This document shows positions 45,062-53,837 of a DNA stretch of 64,000 nt, one piece after another. The position numbers were made by a program, and so were the translations under genes. Origin of the DNA: Psychrobacter aquimaris (GTDB lineage Bacteria > Pseudomonadota > Gammaproteobacteria > Pseudomonadales > Moraxellaceae). The stretch's first letter is position 1, and each line of letters starts with the position of its first letter. The stretch covers positions 151,391 to 215,390 of the forward strand of contig NZ_JABASR010000005.1 in assembly GCF_016107525.1 (NCBI RefSeq), in the 5' to 3' direction. The notes under the pieces were generated by a model. The model saw nothing but the letters and a program-made list of their open reading frames with translations. It did no database searches and was not told where the DNA came from.

Positions 45062-45784
45062 ATGCTTAATGCCCCAATGCCTAATGCTCAACACCCTTCT
45101 TTCTCCTCACATCAATTTATCCAACTGGCTTTAGACAATCAAGTCCTTAAATTTGGCGAGTTTGTCCTCAAGTCTGGTCGTATCAGTCCGTATTTTTTTA
45201 ATGCAGGCTTGCTGGCGTCGGGTGAGATGTTGTCGTTGCTAGCATGTGGTTATGCCGATGCCTTGGCTGAGCAAATGGTGGCTAGTCATAACGGTACAGA
45301 TGAGCAGGAGTTGGTGATCTTTGGTGCAGCGTATAAGGGTATTCCTTTTGTGGCAGCAACCGCGCAAGCCTTATGGATTCATCATGGTATCAATGCTAAG
45401 TGGGGCTATAATCGCAAGGAAGCCAAAACTCATGGCGAAGGTGGTAACTTAGTAGGCGCTGACGTTAGTGGTAAAGCAGTATGGGTACTCGATGATGTCA
45501 TTACCGCTGGTACGGCGATGCGCGAAGTGGTTGAGATTTTAGAGCAAGCGGGCGCTAGCGTTGCCGGTATTATCGTCGCCCTTGACCGTAAAGAAAAAGG
45601 TCAGGCTGAGTATTCTGCTATTCAAGAGCTGGCATCAACATTAGAAGTACCGGTGCGCGCACTCGTCGATATTGATGATTTAATCAGTTATTTGGCAGAT
45701 GACCATGGCGTACAAAGCAGCCAATATAAAGATGCGACCCAACTTGCCAAGATGCAACATTATCGCGCGCAGTACGGCGTATAG
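45062..45784 (+). CDS. pyrE: Orotate phosphoribosyltransferase
   Basis: Type I PRTase (240 aa) converting orotate and PRPP to orotidine 5'-phosphate in pyrimidine synthesis. Motifs: KFGEFVLKSGRISPYFFNAG, GAAYKGIPFVA, NRKEAKTHGEGGNLVGA and the PRPP loop WVLDDVITAGTAMREV. It has a ~15-residue polar N-terminal extension relative to E. coli. The start is ATG 45062, 8 nt after AGGAA; the frame extended to 44987 would overlap the previous gene without need. Confidence 0.96.
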   Translation: MLNAPMPNAQHPSFSSHQFIQLALDNQVLKFGEFVLKSGRISPYFFNAGLLASGEMLSLLACGYADALAEQMVASHNGTDEQELVIFGAAYKGIPFVAATAQALWIHHGINAKWGYNRKEAKTHGEGGNLVGADVSGKAVWVLDDVITAGTAMREVVEILEQAGASVAGIIVALDRKEKGQAEYSAIQELASTLEVPVRALVDIDDLISYLADDHGVQSSQYKDATQLAKMQHYRAQYGV

Positions 45785-45842
45785 TTGTGCACTGAGTTTG
45801 AAGCTGTTCTATATTAATAATATAACGTAAGTGAGTCTTGTT

Positions 45843-46826
45843 ATGAGTCTAGAAAATCAAAAAAAATCGTTAAACATACTCGTCATTATGGATCCTATCG
45901 AGCAGGTTAATTATAAAAAAGACACGACCCTTGCGATGATGTGGTCGGCGCAAGACCGTAAGCACAGCCTTGGCTACTGTCAGATTCATGACTTGTGGTT
46001 GGATCGTGGACAGTTGATGGTTGATACGCAGCCAGTGACCGTCAAGCGTGACCCTGAGGATTTTTATTCATTAGGGGATAAATCGACAGCGCCAATCAGC
46101 GATTATGACGTGGTTTTGATGCGTAAAGATCCGCCGTTTGATATGCGTTTTATTTATGCCACTTATATGCTTGATCATGCCAAAGCCGCAGGCGTGCTAG
46201 TGGTCAATGACCCACAAGCGATACGTGATTGTAATGAAAAGCTATTTGCCACGTGGTTTAGCGATTATATGAGCCCAACGATTGTGACCAGTAAACAGGC
46301 GCATATTCGTAAGTTTATCGCTGAGCAGCAAGACGTCATTGTTAAGCCATTAGATGGTATGGGCGGTACGGGGATTTTCCGTTTGACCGCAGATAGTCCA
46401 AATATCGGCGTCACGCTTGAGATTTTAACTGAGCTTGAGACACTACCCATTATGGCGCAGCGTTATTTGCCAGAGATCAAAGAGGGCGATAAGCGCGTGT
46501 TGATCGTCGATGGAGAAGTGGTCGATTATAGCTTGGCGCGTATTCCTACCAAAGGCGAAACCCGTGGTAATTTAGCGGCAGGTGGTAGCGGTGTTGCGAT
46601 GCCGCTCACCGATATCGAACGTCAAGTGGCAGAAGTAGTCGCACCGATTGTCAAAGAAAAAGGTCTAATGTTTGTCGGGCTAGATTTAATTGGTGGTCGT
46701 ATTACTGAGATTAATGTCACCAGCCCAACGTGCGTTCGTGAGATTGACGACCAATGTGGTACGGACATCGCGACAGACTTTATCATCGCCATTGAAAATA
46801 AATTAGCAGTTTGCGCAACGCTGTAA
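45843..46826 (+). CDS. gshB: Glutathione synthetase
   Basis: ATP-grasp enzyme (327 aa) joining gamma-glutamylcysteine and glycine. It starts with ILVIMDPIEQVNYKKDTT, has VLMRKDPPFDMRFIYATYMLD, the ATP-binding IVKPLDGMGGTGIFR loop, GDKRVLIVDGEVV and INVTSPTCVREI, all signature segments. ATG 45843 is preferred; the 45831 GTG reading adds four residues. It lies 58 nt after pyrE on the same strand. No gshA is nearby. Confidence 0.96.
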   Translation: MSLENQKKSLNILVIMDPIEQVNYKKDTTLAMMWSAQDRKHSLGYCQIHDLWLDRGQLMVDTQPVTVKRDPEDFYSLGDKSTAPISDYDVVLMRKDPPFDMRFIYATYMLDHAKAAGVLVVNDPQAIRDCNEKLFATWFSDYMSPTIVTSKQAHIRKFIAEQQDVIVKPLDGMGGTGIFRLTADSPNIGVTLEILTELETLPIMAQRYLPEIKEGDKRVLIVDGEVVDYSLARIPTKGETRGNLAAGGSGVAMPLTDIERQVAEVVAPIVKEKGLMFVGLDLIGGRITEINVTSPTCVREIDDQCGTDIATDFIIAIENKLAVCATL

Positions 46827-47164
46827 GGATAGAGTGATTTATCACTAAGCTATGCGCACAATACTTAAAAAACAGTGTGCTAAGATAGATTGATAAACGG
46901 CATCTTTTAATAGCCCATAAAAAGGCGATAAAACGTCATTAACAAACGATGCTTTTATGGCTTCTCGATAGTATTTATAACAGCCAAGTCGCGATTGCTC
47001 ACGGCTTGGATTTTTGTTATTGACAGTGCATAAAGTGCTATATGTCAGACAACGATTTACACTATACTATGCGAGATTTTATAGGGTCATTATTTGCTGA
47101 TGACTGAGATGATTATAGGATAATAAGTCCTTCATATAAATAAAGAAAAGATAGGCAGGCGTTC
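46827..47164. other. Intergenic region between gshB and murG
   Basis: 338 nt with the terminator at 46982-47016. A TTGACA at 47020-47025 directly after it suggests a promoter for the murG operon, but no -10 is at proper distance (TATACT near 47063 is too far). No gene is present. Confidence 0.45.
46982..47016 (+). terminator. Terminator between gshB and murG
   Basis: CCAAGTCG (46984-46991) and CGGCTTGG (47002-47009) pair over 8 bp with one G-T, followed by ATTTTT. Confidence 0.65.
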
Positions 47165-48250
47165 ATGAAAGCACCGCATATATTAATGATGGCCGCGGGT
47201 ACTGGCGGGCATGTGTTCCCAGCGCTGGCAGTGGCTGAGGAATTGACCCAGCGTGGTGCGGTTATTCATTGGCTAGGAACGCCAAATGGTATGGAAAATG
47301 GCTTGGTTGCACCGACTGGTTATCGCTTTCATGCTATCGATATGCAAGGACTACGTGGTAAAGGAATCGGGCGTTTATTAAAGTTACCGGTGACCTTATT
47401 GTCAGCGACGATGGCCGCTATAAAAGTGATTCGAAGCAATCAAATTGATATAGTCGTCGGTTTTGGTGGTTATGTGACAGCGCCTGGCGGTATCGCCGCA
47501 CGTCTGACCAATACACCTCTGATTATCCATGAACAAAATGCCATTGCAGGCATGAGTAATCGCTACCTATCCAAGATTGCAACCAAGGTGTTGCAAGCAT
47601 TTGAGCATACCTTTGCCAATAGTGCACAGGATCCTAAGCTTGAAACGGTTGGTAACCCAGTACGCAATGCCATCACTGGTGTCTCTGAACCGACGGTGCG
47701 TTATGATGTTAATGATAACACACCGCTTAAACTTTTGGTGGTGGGCGGCTCACTTGGTGCGCAAGCCTTAAATGACACTGTGCCAAAAGCGCTGGCATTG
47801 CTAAACCAGCCTTTTGCAGTCCGTCACCAATGCGGGCGCAATAATGAGGCTGCCACGCAAGCGGCTTACGATGAGCAAGATTTGAGTATGCACACGTTTG
47901 TGGTACAGCCTTTTATCGACGATATGGCCGCCGCTTATAATTGGGCAGATATTATTGTTTGCCGAGCAGGCGCATTGACGGTTACGGAAATTCAAAACGT
48001 CGGTATTGCCGCAATTTTTGTACCGCTGCCGCATGCAGTAGATGATCATCAGACTGCTAATGCCCGCACTTTAACCTCATACGATGCGGCGATTCTGTTA
48101 CCGCAGTCTGAGCTGACAGCTAAGCGTTTAAGTGATGAACTTGCTGTACTTAATCGAGAAACGTGTCTAACGATGGCAAAAAAAGGTCATGCCCTTGCCA
48201 ATCGAAGTGCGAGCAAGCAAGTTGCTGATATTATCTGGCAAACGCTGTAG
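47165..48250 (+). CDS. murG: MurG N-acetylglucosaminyltransferase
   Basis: Membrane-associated GT28 glycosyltransferase (361 aa) adding GlcNAc to lipid I to make lipid II. Motifs: AAGTGGHVFPALAVA near the N-terminus, GFGGYVTAPGG, IIHEQNAIAGMSNR, then the second domain with VVGGSLGAQALND and CRAGALTVTEI and AVDDHQTANA. It starts the visible part of the division/cell-wall cluster, with murC 83 nt downstream. Genes that precede murG in most clusters (ftsW, murD, mraY) are not here. Confidence 0.96.
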   Translation: MKAPHILMMAAGTGGHVFPALAVAEELTQRGAVIHWLGTPNGMENGLVAPTGYRFHAIDMQGLRGKGIGRLLKLPVTLLSATMAAIKVIRSNQIDIVVGFGGYVTAPGGIAARLTNTPLIIHEQNAIAGMSNRYLSKIATKVLQAFEHTFANSAQDPKLETVGNPVRNAITGVSEPTVRYDVNDNTPLKLLVVGGSLGAQALNDTVPKALALLNQPFAVRHQCGRNNEAATQAAYDEQDLSMHTFVVQPFIDDMAAAYNWADIIVCRAGALTVTEIQNVGIAAIFVPLPHAVDDHQTANARTLTSYDAAILLPQSELTAKRLSDELAVLNRETCLTMAKKGHALANRSASKQVADIIWQTL

Positions 48251-48333
48251 CCTACATTCTTATAGCTGACTGTTTTTATCACCAATTATTTTGATACATT
48301 AAATTTTATTAGCCTTTAATAAAGAGAAGCCTT

Positions 48334-49773
48334 ATGTCTAACCCTGCGAAAGCTCTACCTAAGCGTTTGATTGAAATACCAGAAATGCGTCGTATTCAGC
48401 ATTTGCATTTTGTCGGTATTGGTGGCTCGGGGATGTGTGGTATCGCGGAGGTGATGAACAATCAAGGCTATCAAGTAAGTGGTTCTGATATTGCTGAAAG
48501 TTTGGTTACTCGGCGTCTACAGCAAATTGGCATTAAAATATCAATCGGCCATGATTCCAAAAATATTGCCAATGCCGATGTCATCGTTGTATCGTCAGCG
48601 ATTGATCGCAGCAACCCTGAAGTTAAAGCGGCGTTAGAAGCGCGTTTGCCGGTGGTACGCCGTGCCGATATGCTGGGTGAGTTGATGCGCTATCGTCATG
48701 GTATTGCGGTTGCTGGTGCTCATGGTAAAACGACAACGACCAGTTTGCTGACTACGATGATGGCAGAAGGGCAGCTTGACCCAACATATGTGATTGGCGG
48801 TAAATTAAACGCTTCTGGTAAAAATGCGGCGCTGGGTAGTAGCCGTTTTTTGGTGGCAGAAGCCGATGAATCTGATGCGTCTTTCTTATCATTGCGTCCG
48901 ATGGCAGCGATTGTGACCAACATCGATCAAGACCATATGGAAACGTATGAAAATAGCTTTGATAAATTAAAAGCCGCTTATATTCAATTTTTACAAAACA
49001 TGCCGTTTTACGGTTTGGCGGTGGTCTGCGGTGACGACCCAGAATTGTATGCAATGATTGATGATATCGGTCGTCCCGTACTGACCTTTGGACTTGAGCC
49101 TTTTAATGATGTACAAGGCGTTGATTTGGTGACGGAAGGAACCAAAACTCACTTTACGGTACTGCGCCGTGACCGTGAACCTTTACGTTTGACTCTCAAT
49201 ATTCCTGGCACTCATAACGTTTACAATGCGCTTGCCGCTATTACCATGGCGACCGATGAGGGAGTCGATGACGAAGCCATCAAACGCGCTCTGCAAAAAT
49301 TTGAAGGGGTTGGTCGCCGTTTTGAGCAGCATGCCTCGGTCAGTATTGATGATGGTGATGTTTTGTTGATTGACGATTATGGTCATCACCCAAAAGAAGT
49401 CGATGCCACTATTAAAGCGGCGCGTCAAAGCTTCCCTGAACGTCGTTTGGTAATGATGTTCCAGCCGCACCGTTATAGTCGCACCCGCGATTGTTTTGAT
49501 GATTTTGTCGAAGTACTCTCCAGCGTTGATGAATTATTATTATTAGACGTATATTCAGCAGGTGAAAGCCCAATTACTGGTGCTGATACCAAGTCATTAG
49601 CACGTAGTATTCGGTTGCGCGGTGAAGTTGAACCGACGATTATTGACAAGGACAATTTAGCTCCTGTCATGCAGCGTTTATTAAAAGCCAATGACATGCT
49701 CATTACTCAAGGTGCAGGTAATGTAGGGCAGATCGCTGTCGACTTGGCTGCCAATAACCTTTACATTAAGTAA
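48334..49773 (+). CDS. murC: UDP-N-acetylmuramate--L-alanine ligase
   Basis: Mur ligase (479 aa) adding L-alanine to UDP-MurNAc. It has [16 protein letters not shown], the ATP loop [45 protein letters not shown], and the C-terminal [10 protein letters not shown] and [11 protein letters not shown]. Length is normal (E. coli 491). AAGAG and AAGCC precede the ATG. ddl begins 26 nt after the stop, without the murB that follows in E. coli. Confidence 0.97.
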   Translation: MSNPAKALPKRLIEIPEMRRIQHLHFVGIGGSGMCGIAEVMNNQGYQVSGSDIAESLVTRRLQQIGIKISIGHDSKNIANADVIVVSSAIDRSNPEVKAALEARLPVVRRADMLGELMRYRHGIAVAGAHGKTTTTSLLTTMMAEGQLDPTYVIGGKLNASGKNAALGSSRFLVAEADESDASFLSLRPMAAIVTNIDQDHMETYENSFDKLKAAYIQFLQNMPFYGLAVVCGDDPELYAMIDDIGRPVLTFGLEPFNDVQGVDLVTEGTKTHFTVLRRDREPLRLTLNIPGTHNVYNALAAITMATDEGVDDEAIKRALQKFEGVGRRFEQHASVSIDDGDVLLIDDYGHHPKEVDATIKAARQSFPERRLVMMFQPHRYSRTRDCFDDFVEVLSSVDELLLLDVYSAGESPITGADTKSLARSIRLRGEVEPTIIDKDNLAPVMQRLLKANDMLITQGAGNVGQIAVDLAANNLYIK

Positions 49774-49799
49774 GCTAAAAAATTCTAGGAACGATCCTC

Positions 49800-50825
49800 A
49801 TGACGACTGATAATAAAGAAAATACCAGCACTCAAAATTTAGATAATTTAGATAATTTAGATAGTAATGGCGCAACCCTAAACACGACGACCAGTGATGC
49901 AAAAGATGCCAGACAGTTTGGTAAAGTGGCGGTTGTCTACGGCGGCAGTAGCAATGAACGCAGCGTGTCATTAGACAGTGGTGCTGCCGTATTGCAGGCG
50001 CTACAAAACCAAAACGTTGACGCCACTCATTTCGATCCTAAGTATCAAGACATCACGGAGTTACGCGAGTATGACCGTGTGTTCAACGTGTTGCATGGTC
50101 GCGGCGGCGAAGATGGTTTGTTACAAGGTGTGCTGCAATGGTTTGATATCCCGCAGACGGGTTCAGGCATTTTGGCATCAGCGCTGGGCATGGACAAGGT
50201 TCGTACCAAGCAATTGTGGCAAGGTTGTGGATTAGCAACTGCACCATTTTCATTGCTGACAGCTGATACCGACTGGCAGCAAGTGGTCAACATGCTAGGT
50301 CTGCCACTTATTATCAAGCCTGTTCATGAAGGCTCTAGTATTGGCATGACCAAGGTCAACAATCTTGACGAGTTGCCCGCGGCTTATGCAACGGCGGTAC
50401 AGTGCGGTGATGCTGTAATGGCTGAGCGCTGGATTACCGGTCGTGAGTTCACGATTGTCATTATCGACGATGAAGCTTATCCAGTCATTCGTCTTGAGCC
50501 TGCTGATATTACCAACTTCTATGATTTTGAAGCCAAGTACAATCGCAATGATACCAGTTACTATATTCCCTGTGGTTTGAGCGCTGCTGATGAAAAGCAT
50601 TTACAAGATCTGAGCCTTGCGGCATTTCGTGCCGTTGATGCAAAAGGATGGGGACGTATCGATGCTATGCAAGATGAAGCAGGTAACTTTTGGTTGCTTG
50701 AAATCAATACGGTTCCTGGTATGACCAGCCATAGCTTGGTTCCGATGGCAGCCAAGGCTCGAGGCATGGACTTTGATGCATTGTGCTGGCATATTTTAGC
50801 GCAGACATTAGAGGGACTTGTTTAG
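49800..50825 (+). CDS. ddl: D-alanine--D-alanine ligase
   Basis: ATP-grasp ligase (341 aa) making D-Ala-D-Ala. The catalytic part begins at about residue 41 with KVAVVYGGSSNERSVSLDSG; later LHGRGGEDGLLQG, KPVHEGSSIGM, EINTVPGMTSHSLVP are all present. The first ~38 residues are a polar Asn/Asp/Thr-rich leader with three tandem NLD triplets encoded by a 9-bp repeat; no internal ATG offers a better start, and AGGAA sits upstream of 49800. It is cotranscribed with murC, and 518 nt separate it from ftsQ. Confidence 0.95.
   Translation: MTTDNKENTSTQNLDNLDNLDSNGATLNTTTSDAKDARQFGKVAVVYGGSSNERSVSLDSGAAVLQALQNQNVDATHFDPKYQDITELREYDRVFNVLHGRGGEDGLLQGVLQWFDIPQTGSGILASALGMDKVRTKQLWQGCGLATAPFSLLTADTDWQQVVNMLGLPLIIKPVHEGSSIGMTKVNNLDELPAAYATAVQCGDAVMAERWITGREFTIVIIDDEAYPVIRLEPADITNFYDFEAKYNRNDTSYYIPCGLSAADEKHLQDLSLAAFRAVDAKGWGRIDAMQDEAGNFWLLEINTVPGMTSHSLVPMAAKARGMDFDALCWHILAQTLEGLV
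49836..49862 (+). repeat. Triple 9-bp tandem repeat in ddl
   Basis: AATTTAGAT three times in tandem, in frame, encoding Asn-Leu-Asp repeats in the disordered leader of Ddl. Confidence 0.85.
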
Positions 50826-51343
50826 CAGTCATTGCTTAAATGATTATTTAGTGATTCTACTTTTTTACACTGCTCATAATGCCATTCATATTCATTAAGA
50901 CAGTTATCATTGATAGGCTGTCTTAATAAAGCAGTGATAAAAATTATGAATTATTAGATTTGAATTTTGCTTATAGTCGGTGAATACTAATAGACGAAAA
51001 CGGGCTAATGTATCACTAGAGCTGCTATACCACAGCGTCATGTAAACTTGTGTAAATTCGTTGTCACTAGTAGGGGTTAAGCTATTGTTTAACCATAAAA
51101 TACGTTAATATTGTAATTATAGGTCTGTTTTAGTGATATTTCCGTTTTCTACGAACATAGCCCATAAGTTATTCATAAATTAAGAAAAATGTTACGTTTA
51201 AATGAGCATAATGTCATTCTATAAATCGTTTTAGTAAAATATTTTGATAACATGTTAACTCAATAGGCTTCTGCAAAAATATGCAGATTTACATTTATAA
51301 ATAGCATGATCAGTTTTATGCAAATATAGGGACAAAGGTCGTT
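50826..51343. other. Long gap between ddl and ftsQ
   Basis: 518 nt where ddl and ftsQ are usually adjacent or overlapping. It holds a strong 10-bp inverted repeat (50894-50927) and a 6-bp hairpin TCTGCA/TGCAGA (51270-51287), and is very AT-rich at 51100-51330. No ORF has coding character, so this is probably a control region with a separate ftsQAZ promoter. Confidence 0.5.
50894..50927. repeat. Strong inverted repeat downstream of ddl
   Basis: ATTAAGACAG and CTGTCTTAAT form a perfect 10-bp stem with a 14-nt loop that itself contains TATC/GATA. No T-run follows, so it is an uncertain terminator and a good regulatory candidate. Confidence 0.6.
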
Positions 51344-52138
51344 ATGGCTCAAACTGTCAACGAGGTAACTGACTTGATGAGTGATAAAACCCGTCGCCCA
51401 AACTCTAAATTCCAAGTACCGACTTCGGTCAAATATTTTTTTATGGTATTGGTACTAGGGTTGCTCGTACTGATATTGATAATGGGTGGAAAAGCATTGC
51501 GTGATGCGCCTCCAGCTGCGATCCATGTGAATAATCAGGGTTTGACAGTTACCCAATATCGCGCATTGCAACAGGTTATGAATCAACAAAAGGTAAGCAG
51601 CTTTTTTACCTCTGATTTGCAAGCGTTAAGAGATATTACGACGGGTCTGGCTTGGGTTGATCAGGTTAGTATTTCTCGTGATTGGCAACGAGGCATAGTC
51701 GTTACCGCATTACCTAAGCAAGCGGTTGCTAATTTTGGTACAGAGCGGTTGGTAGATGCAAAAGGGGCGGTTTTTGTCCCTGCTGATAGTAGAGATCTGA
51801 CGCAGGAACGCTTCGCCACCTTACAAGGTGAGATAACGCAAGCCCCAGTTATCATGCAGCAGATGCAGCAAGTTAATGATTGGTACGCGCCACTGGGTAT
51901 GCAGGTCGAAGATATTATCCTGTCACCAAGAATGACTTGGCTGATTCGTTTTGACAATGGGCTACGTGTGATTGTCGATAATGAGAATACCGCTCAAAAG
52001 CTGCTGAGTCTAAGTCAGCTGCTGGGTAATCAGTTAAGTAAGCGCCGAGGCGAAATACAGTCTGTAGATTTGCGTTATAAAAATGGCTTTACCATCGCTT
52101 GGGATATGGCACAGCCAAAAACTGATGAAGCAAAATAA
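51344..52138 (+). CDS. ftsQ: Cell division protein FtsQ
   Basis: Bitopic inner-membrane divisome protein (264 aa). Short cytoplasmic N-terminus, one membrane segment around residues 29-50 (FFMVLVLGLLVLILIMGG), then a POTRA-like region (IHVNNQGLTVTQYRALQQVM.., LRDITTGLAWVDQVSISRDWQRGIVVTALPKQAVANFG) and the FtsQ beta domain. Links FtsL/FtsB to the rest of the divisome. It is followed by ftsA after 171 nt. FtsQ is poorly conserved in sequence; the call rests on topology, the WVDQVSISRDWQRGIVV-like motif and gene order. Confidence 0.92.
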   Translation: MAQTVNEVTDLMSDKTRRPNSKFQVPTSVKYFFMVLVLGLLVLILIMGGKALRDAPPAAIHVNNQGLTVTQYRALQQVMNQQKVSSFFTSDLQALRDITTGLAWVDQVSISRDWQRGIVVTALPKQAVANFGTERLVDAKGAVFVPADSRDLTQERFATLQGEITQAPVIMQQMQQVNDWYAPLGMQVEDIILSPRMTWLIRFDNGLRVIVDNENTAQKLLSLSQLLGNQLSKRRGEIQSVDLRYKNGFTIAWDMAQPKTDEAK

Positions 52139-52263
52139 CTATAGATAGATAGCATAAGCAAGCAAAAACTGCTTTGTATTTTAGGTTGAGCTGTTTTGAT
52201 AGTTTGTAGCACAGAATATACAACATCATAGCGTGTTGATAACGCTTTTTTTAATGATCTAAT

Positions 52264-52283
52264 GGAGACGTCATTTGGTCTCC
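52264..52283 (+). promoter_or_regulatory. Hairpin in the ftsA leader
   Basis: GGAGAC and GTCTCC pair over 6 bp with an 8-nt loop, 27 nt upstream of the preferred ftsA start. It lies inside the longer frame from 52262 and contains the only GGAG-like sequence. Confidence 0.35.
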
Positions 52284-52309
52284 TGTTTAGCGATAATTTG
52301 TCTGGTACC

Positions 52310-53602
52310 ATGAAAAATACTGAAAATCTGGTTGTTGTCCATCTAAGTGCCACGGCAGTCTATGTCGTCATTGGCAATGTTGTCTCTGCAAAAGACATCC
52401 GTATTCTGGGCGTGGGACAAGTCAAAAACAGCGATTTCTACCAAGGTCAAATAAAACACCGTGAACGTCTACAAGGTGCTATTAAACAAGCCATTCAAGA
52501 AGCAGAAGATACTGCCAATTGCCGTGTGCACAGTGTGTGGTTGACCTTAGCGACCCCCGAACTATCGAGCAAAAATAGTGCAGGCGAGGTACGCGTAGAA
52601 GATGAGGCCGTACGTGCCAAAGATATGGTACAGGCCTTGTCTAATGCTAAGTCACGCGATCTATCGTCAGACTATTATTTGATGCATTGCTGTCAGCAAG
52701 GTATTTATGTCGATGATCAAGATTTCATGGTGGATGATGCAATCGAAATGATGGCGCACAATATTACTGTGATGTACCACATGATGATGATGCCTGTTGC
52801 TAGCCGTCAGAATATCCAAAAATTACTGCAAAGTTGTGATGTTGGTATTGACCATATCGTATTTGATGCAGTGACGAGTGCTGAATATAGTTTGATGAGT
52901 GACGAGCGCCAGCAAGGGGTTTGTTTGGTAGATATTGGTGCTAGTACAACCAGTATTTGCGTATACAAAGAAAACAAGCTGATATTTACCCATTGTATCG
53001 CGACGGGCAGCCACGAAGTAACGATGGATATCTCAGCTGATTTTGGTATCTCCATGATTGAAGCTGAAAAGCTGAAAAAAACCCATGGTACTGTTGATGT
53101 CAATAGCGTCGATCCTAGCTCATTCTTTATCTTTAAACCACAAGGAACAGGTGACGAGATTAATATTGGTATCTATAATCTAGCCCGCATTATTGAGGCG
53201 CGCTATGTGCAGATATTTACGGAAGTTGCTCGTCAATTGCATGAGGCTGATCTCATCGGCTATATCGACAAAGGTATCGTACTTACAGGTGGCGGTACGG
53301 CGATTAAAGGTATGATACCCTTTACCAAAAAATTGCTCAAAATGCCCGTAGTATTAACCAATACTCATCCTGCTATTAGTGCTCATAACCATTTTGATAA
53401 TGATGAGTCATTTAAGCAGCTAAACAGTCAAGTAAATGATCGTGCTTATCAGACAGCATTTGGTACACTATTATATAGTCAAAGCGAGCAGTTTCGCCGT
53501 AGTGAAAAAAGCGAGCCTGAAGCGATTCAAAAAAATCGAGTCACTGGTGTTTTTCAAAGTGCAGGGCAACGTTTTGCTAGTGTACTCAAAAAGATATTAT
53601 AA
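52310..53602 (+). CDS. ftsA: Cell division protein FtsA
   Basis: Actin-like membrane tether of the Z-ring (430 aa from ATG 52310). Phosphate-2 (VDIGAST, 207-213) and adenosine (LTGGGTAIKG, 325-334) motifs of the actin fold are clear. The phosphate-1 motif, DIGT in most FtsA, reads HLSAT at 11-15. The 1C domain and the C-terminal basic amphipathic helix, FQSAGQRFASVLKKIL, for membrane targeting are present. A start at 52262 would add 16 residues; neither start has a strong SD. It lies between ftsQ and ftsZ as usual. Confidence 0.93.
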   Translation: MKNTENLVVVHLSATAVYVVIGNVVSAKDIRILGVGQVKNSDFYQGQIKHRERLQGAIKQAIQEAEDTANCRVHSVWLTLATPELSSKNSAGEVRVEDEAVRAKDMVQALSNAKSRDLSSDYYLMHCCQQGIYVDDQDFMVDDAIEMMAHNITVMYHMMMMPVASRQNIQKLLQSCDVGIDHIVFDAVTSAEYSLMSDERQQGVCLVDIGASTTSICVYKENKLIFTHCIATGSHEVTMDISADFGISMIEAEKLKKTHGTVDVNSVDPSSFFIFKPQGTGDEINIGIYNLARIIEARYVQIFTEVARQLHEADLIGYIDKGIVLTGGGTAIKGMIPFTKKLLKMPVVLTNTHPAISAHNHFDNDESFKQLNSQVNDRAYQTAFGTLLYSQSEQFRRSEKSEPEAIQKNRVTGVFQSAGQRFASVLKKIL

Positions 53603-53764
53603 TCTGTTAGCAAAGCATCCTTATATTAAGCAATATAAGAGTATGCAGCTAGATTATAGGCAAGAATACGAAAAGTAACACCCTGTACCATACTGGCATA
53701 TTTTGGCTAACACAATTGTCTAAGCCATTGCCCTGTTTTATTTAAATACAATTATATATAGTAA

Positions 53765-53816
53765 GTCGATAGCGCGCCATATAAGTGTGTTACCAAGTAT
53801 CGACCATCACGCTATC
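53765..53816 (+). promoter_or_regulatory. Mutually exclusive hairpins in the ftsZ leader
   Basis: GTCGATA (53765-53771) can pair with TATCGAC (53798-53804), while the overlapping GATAGCG (53768-53774) can pair with CGCTATC (53810-53816). The two structures share bases and so exclude one another; the second ends 7 nt before the ftsZ SD GGAG (53824). It could act on translation or processing. Confidence 0.4.
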
Positions 53817-53837
53817 TGCAACTGGAGAAACCTTTTT

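Noticed and set aside
47020..47044. TTGACA followed by TATATG before murG
   Set aside because: The spacing is only 13 nt, too short for a standard promoter.
53436..53678. 80-codon frame overlapping the end of ftsA
   Set aside because: It is in a shadow frame of ftsA with no ribosome binding site.
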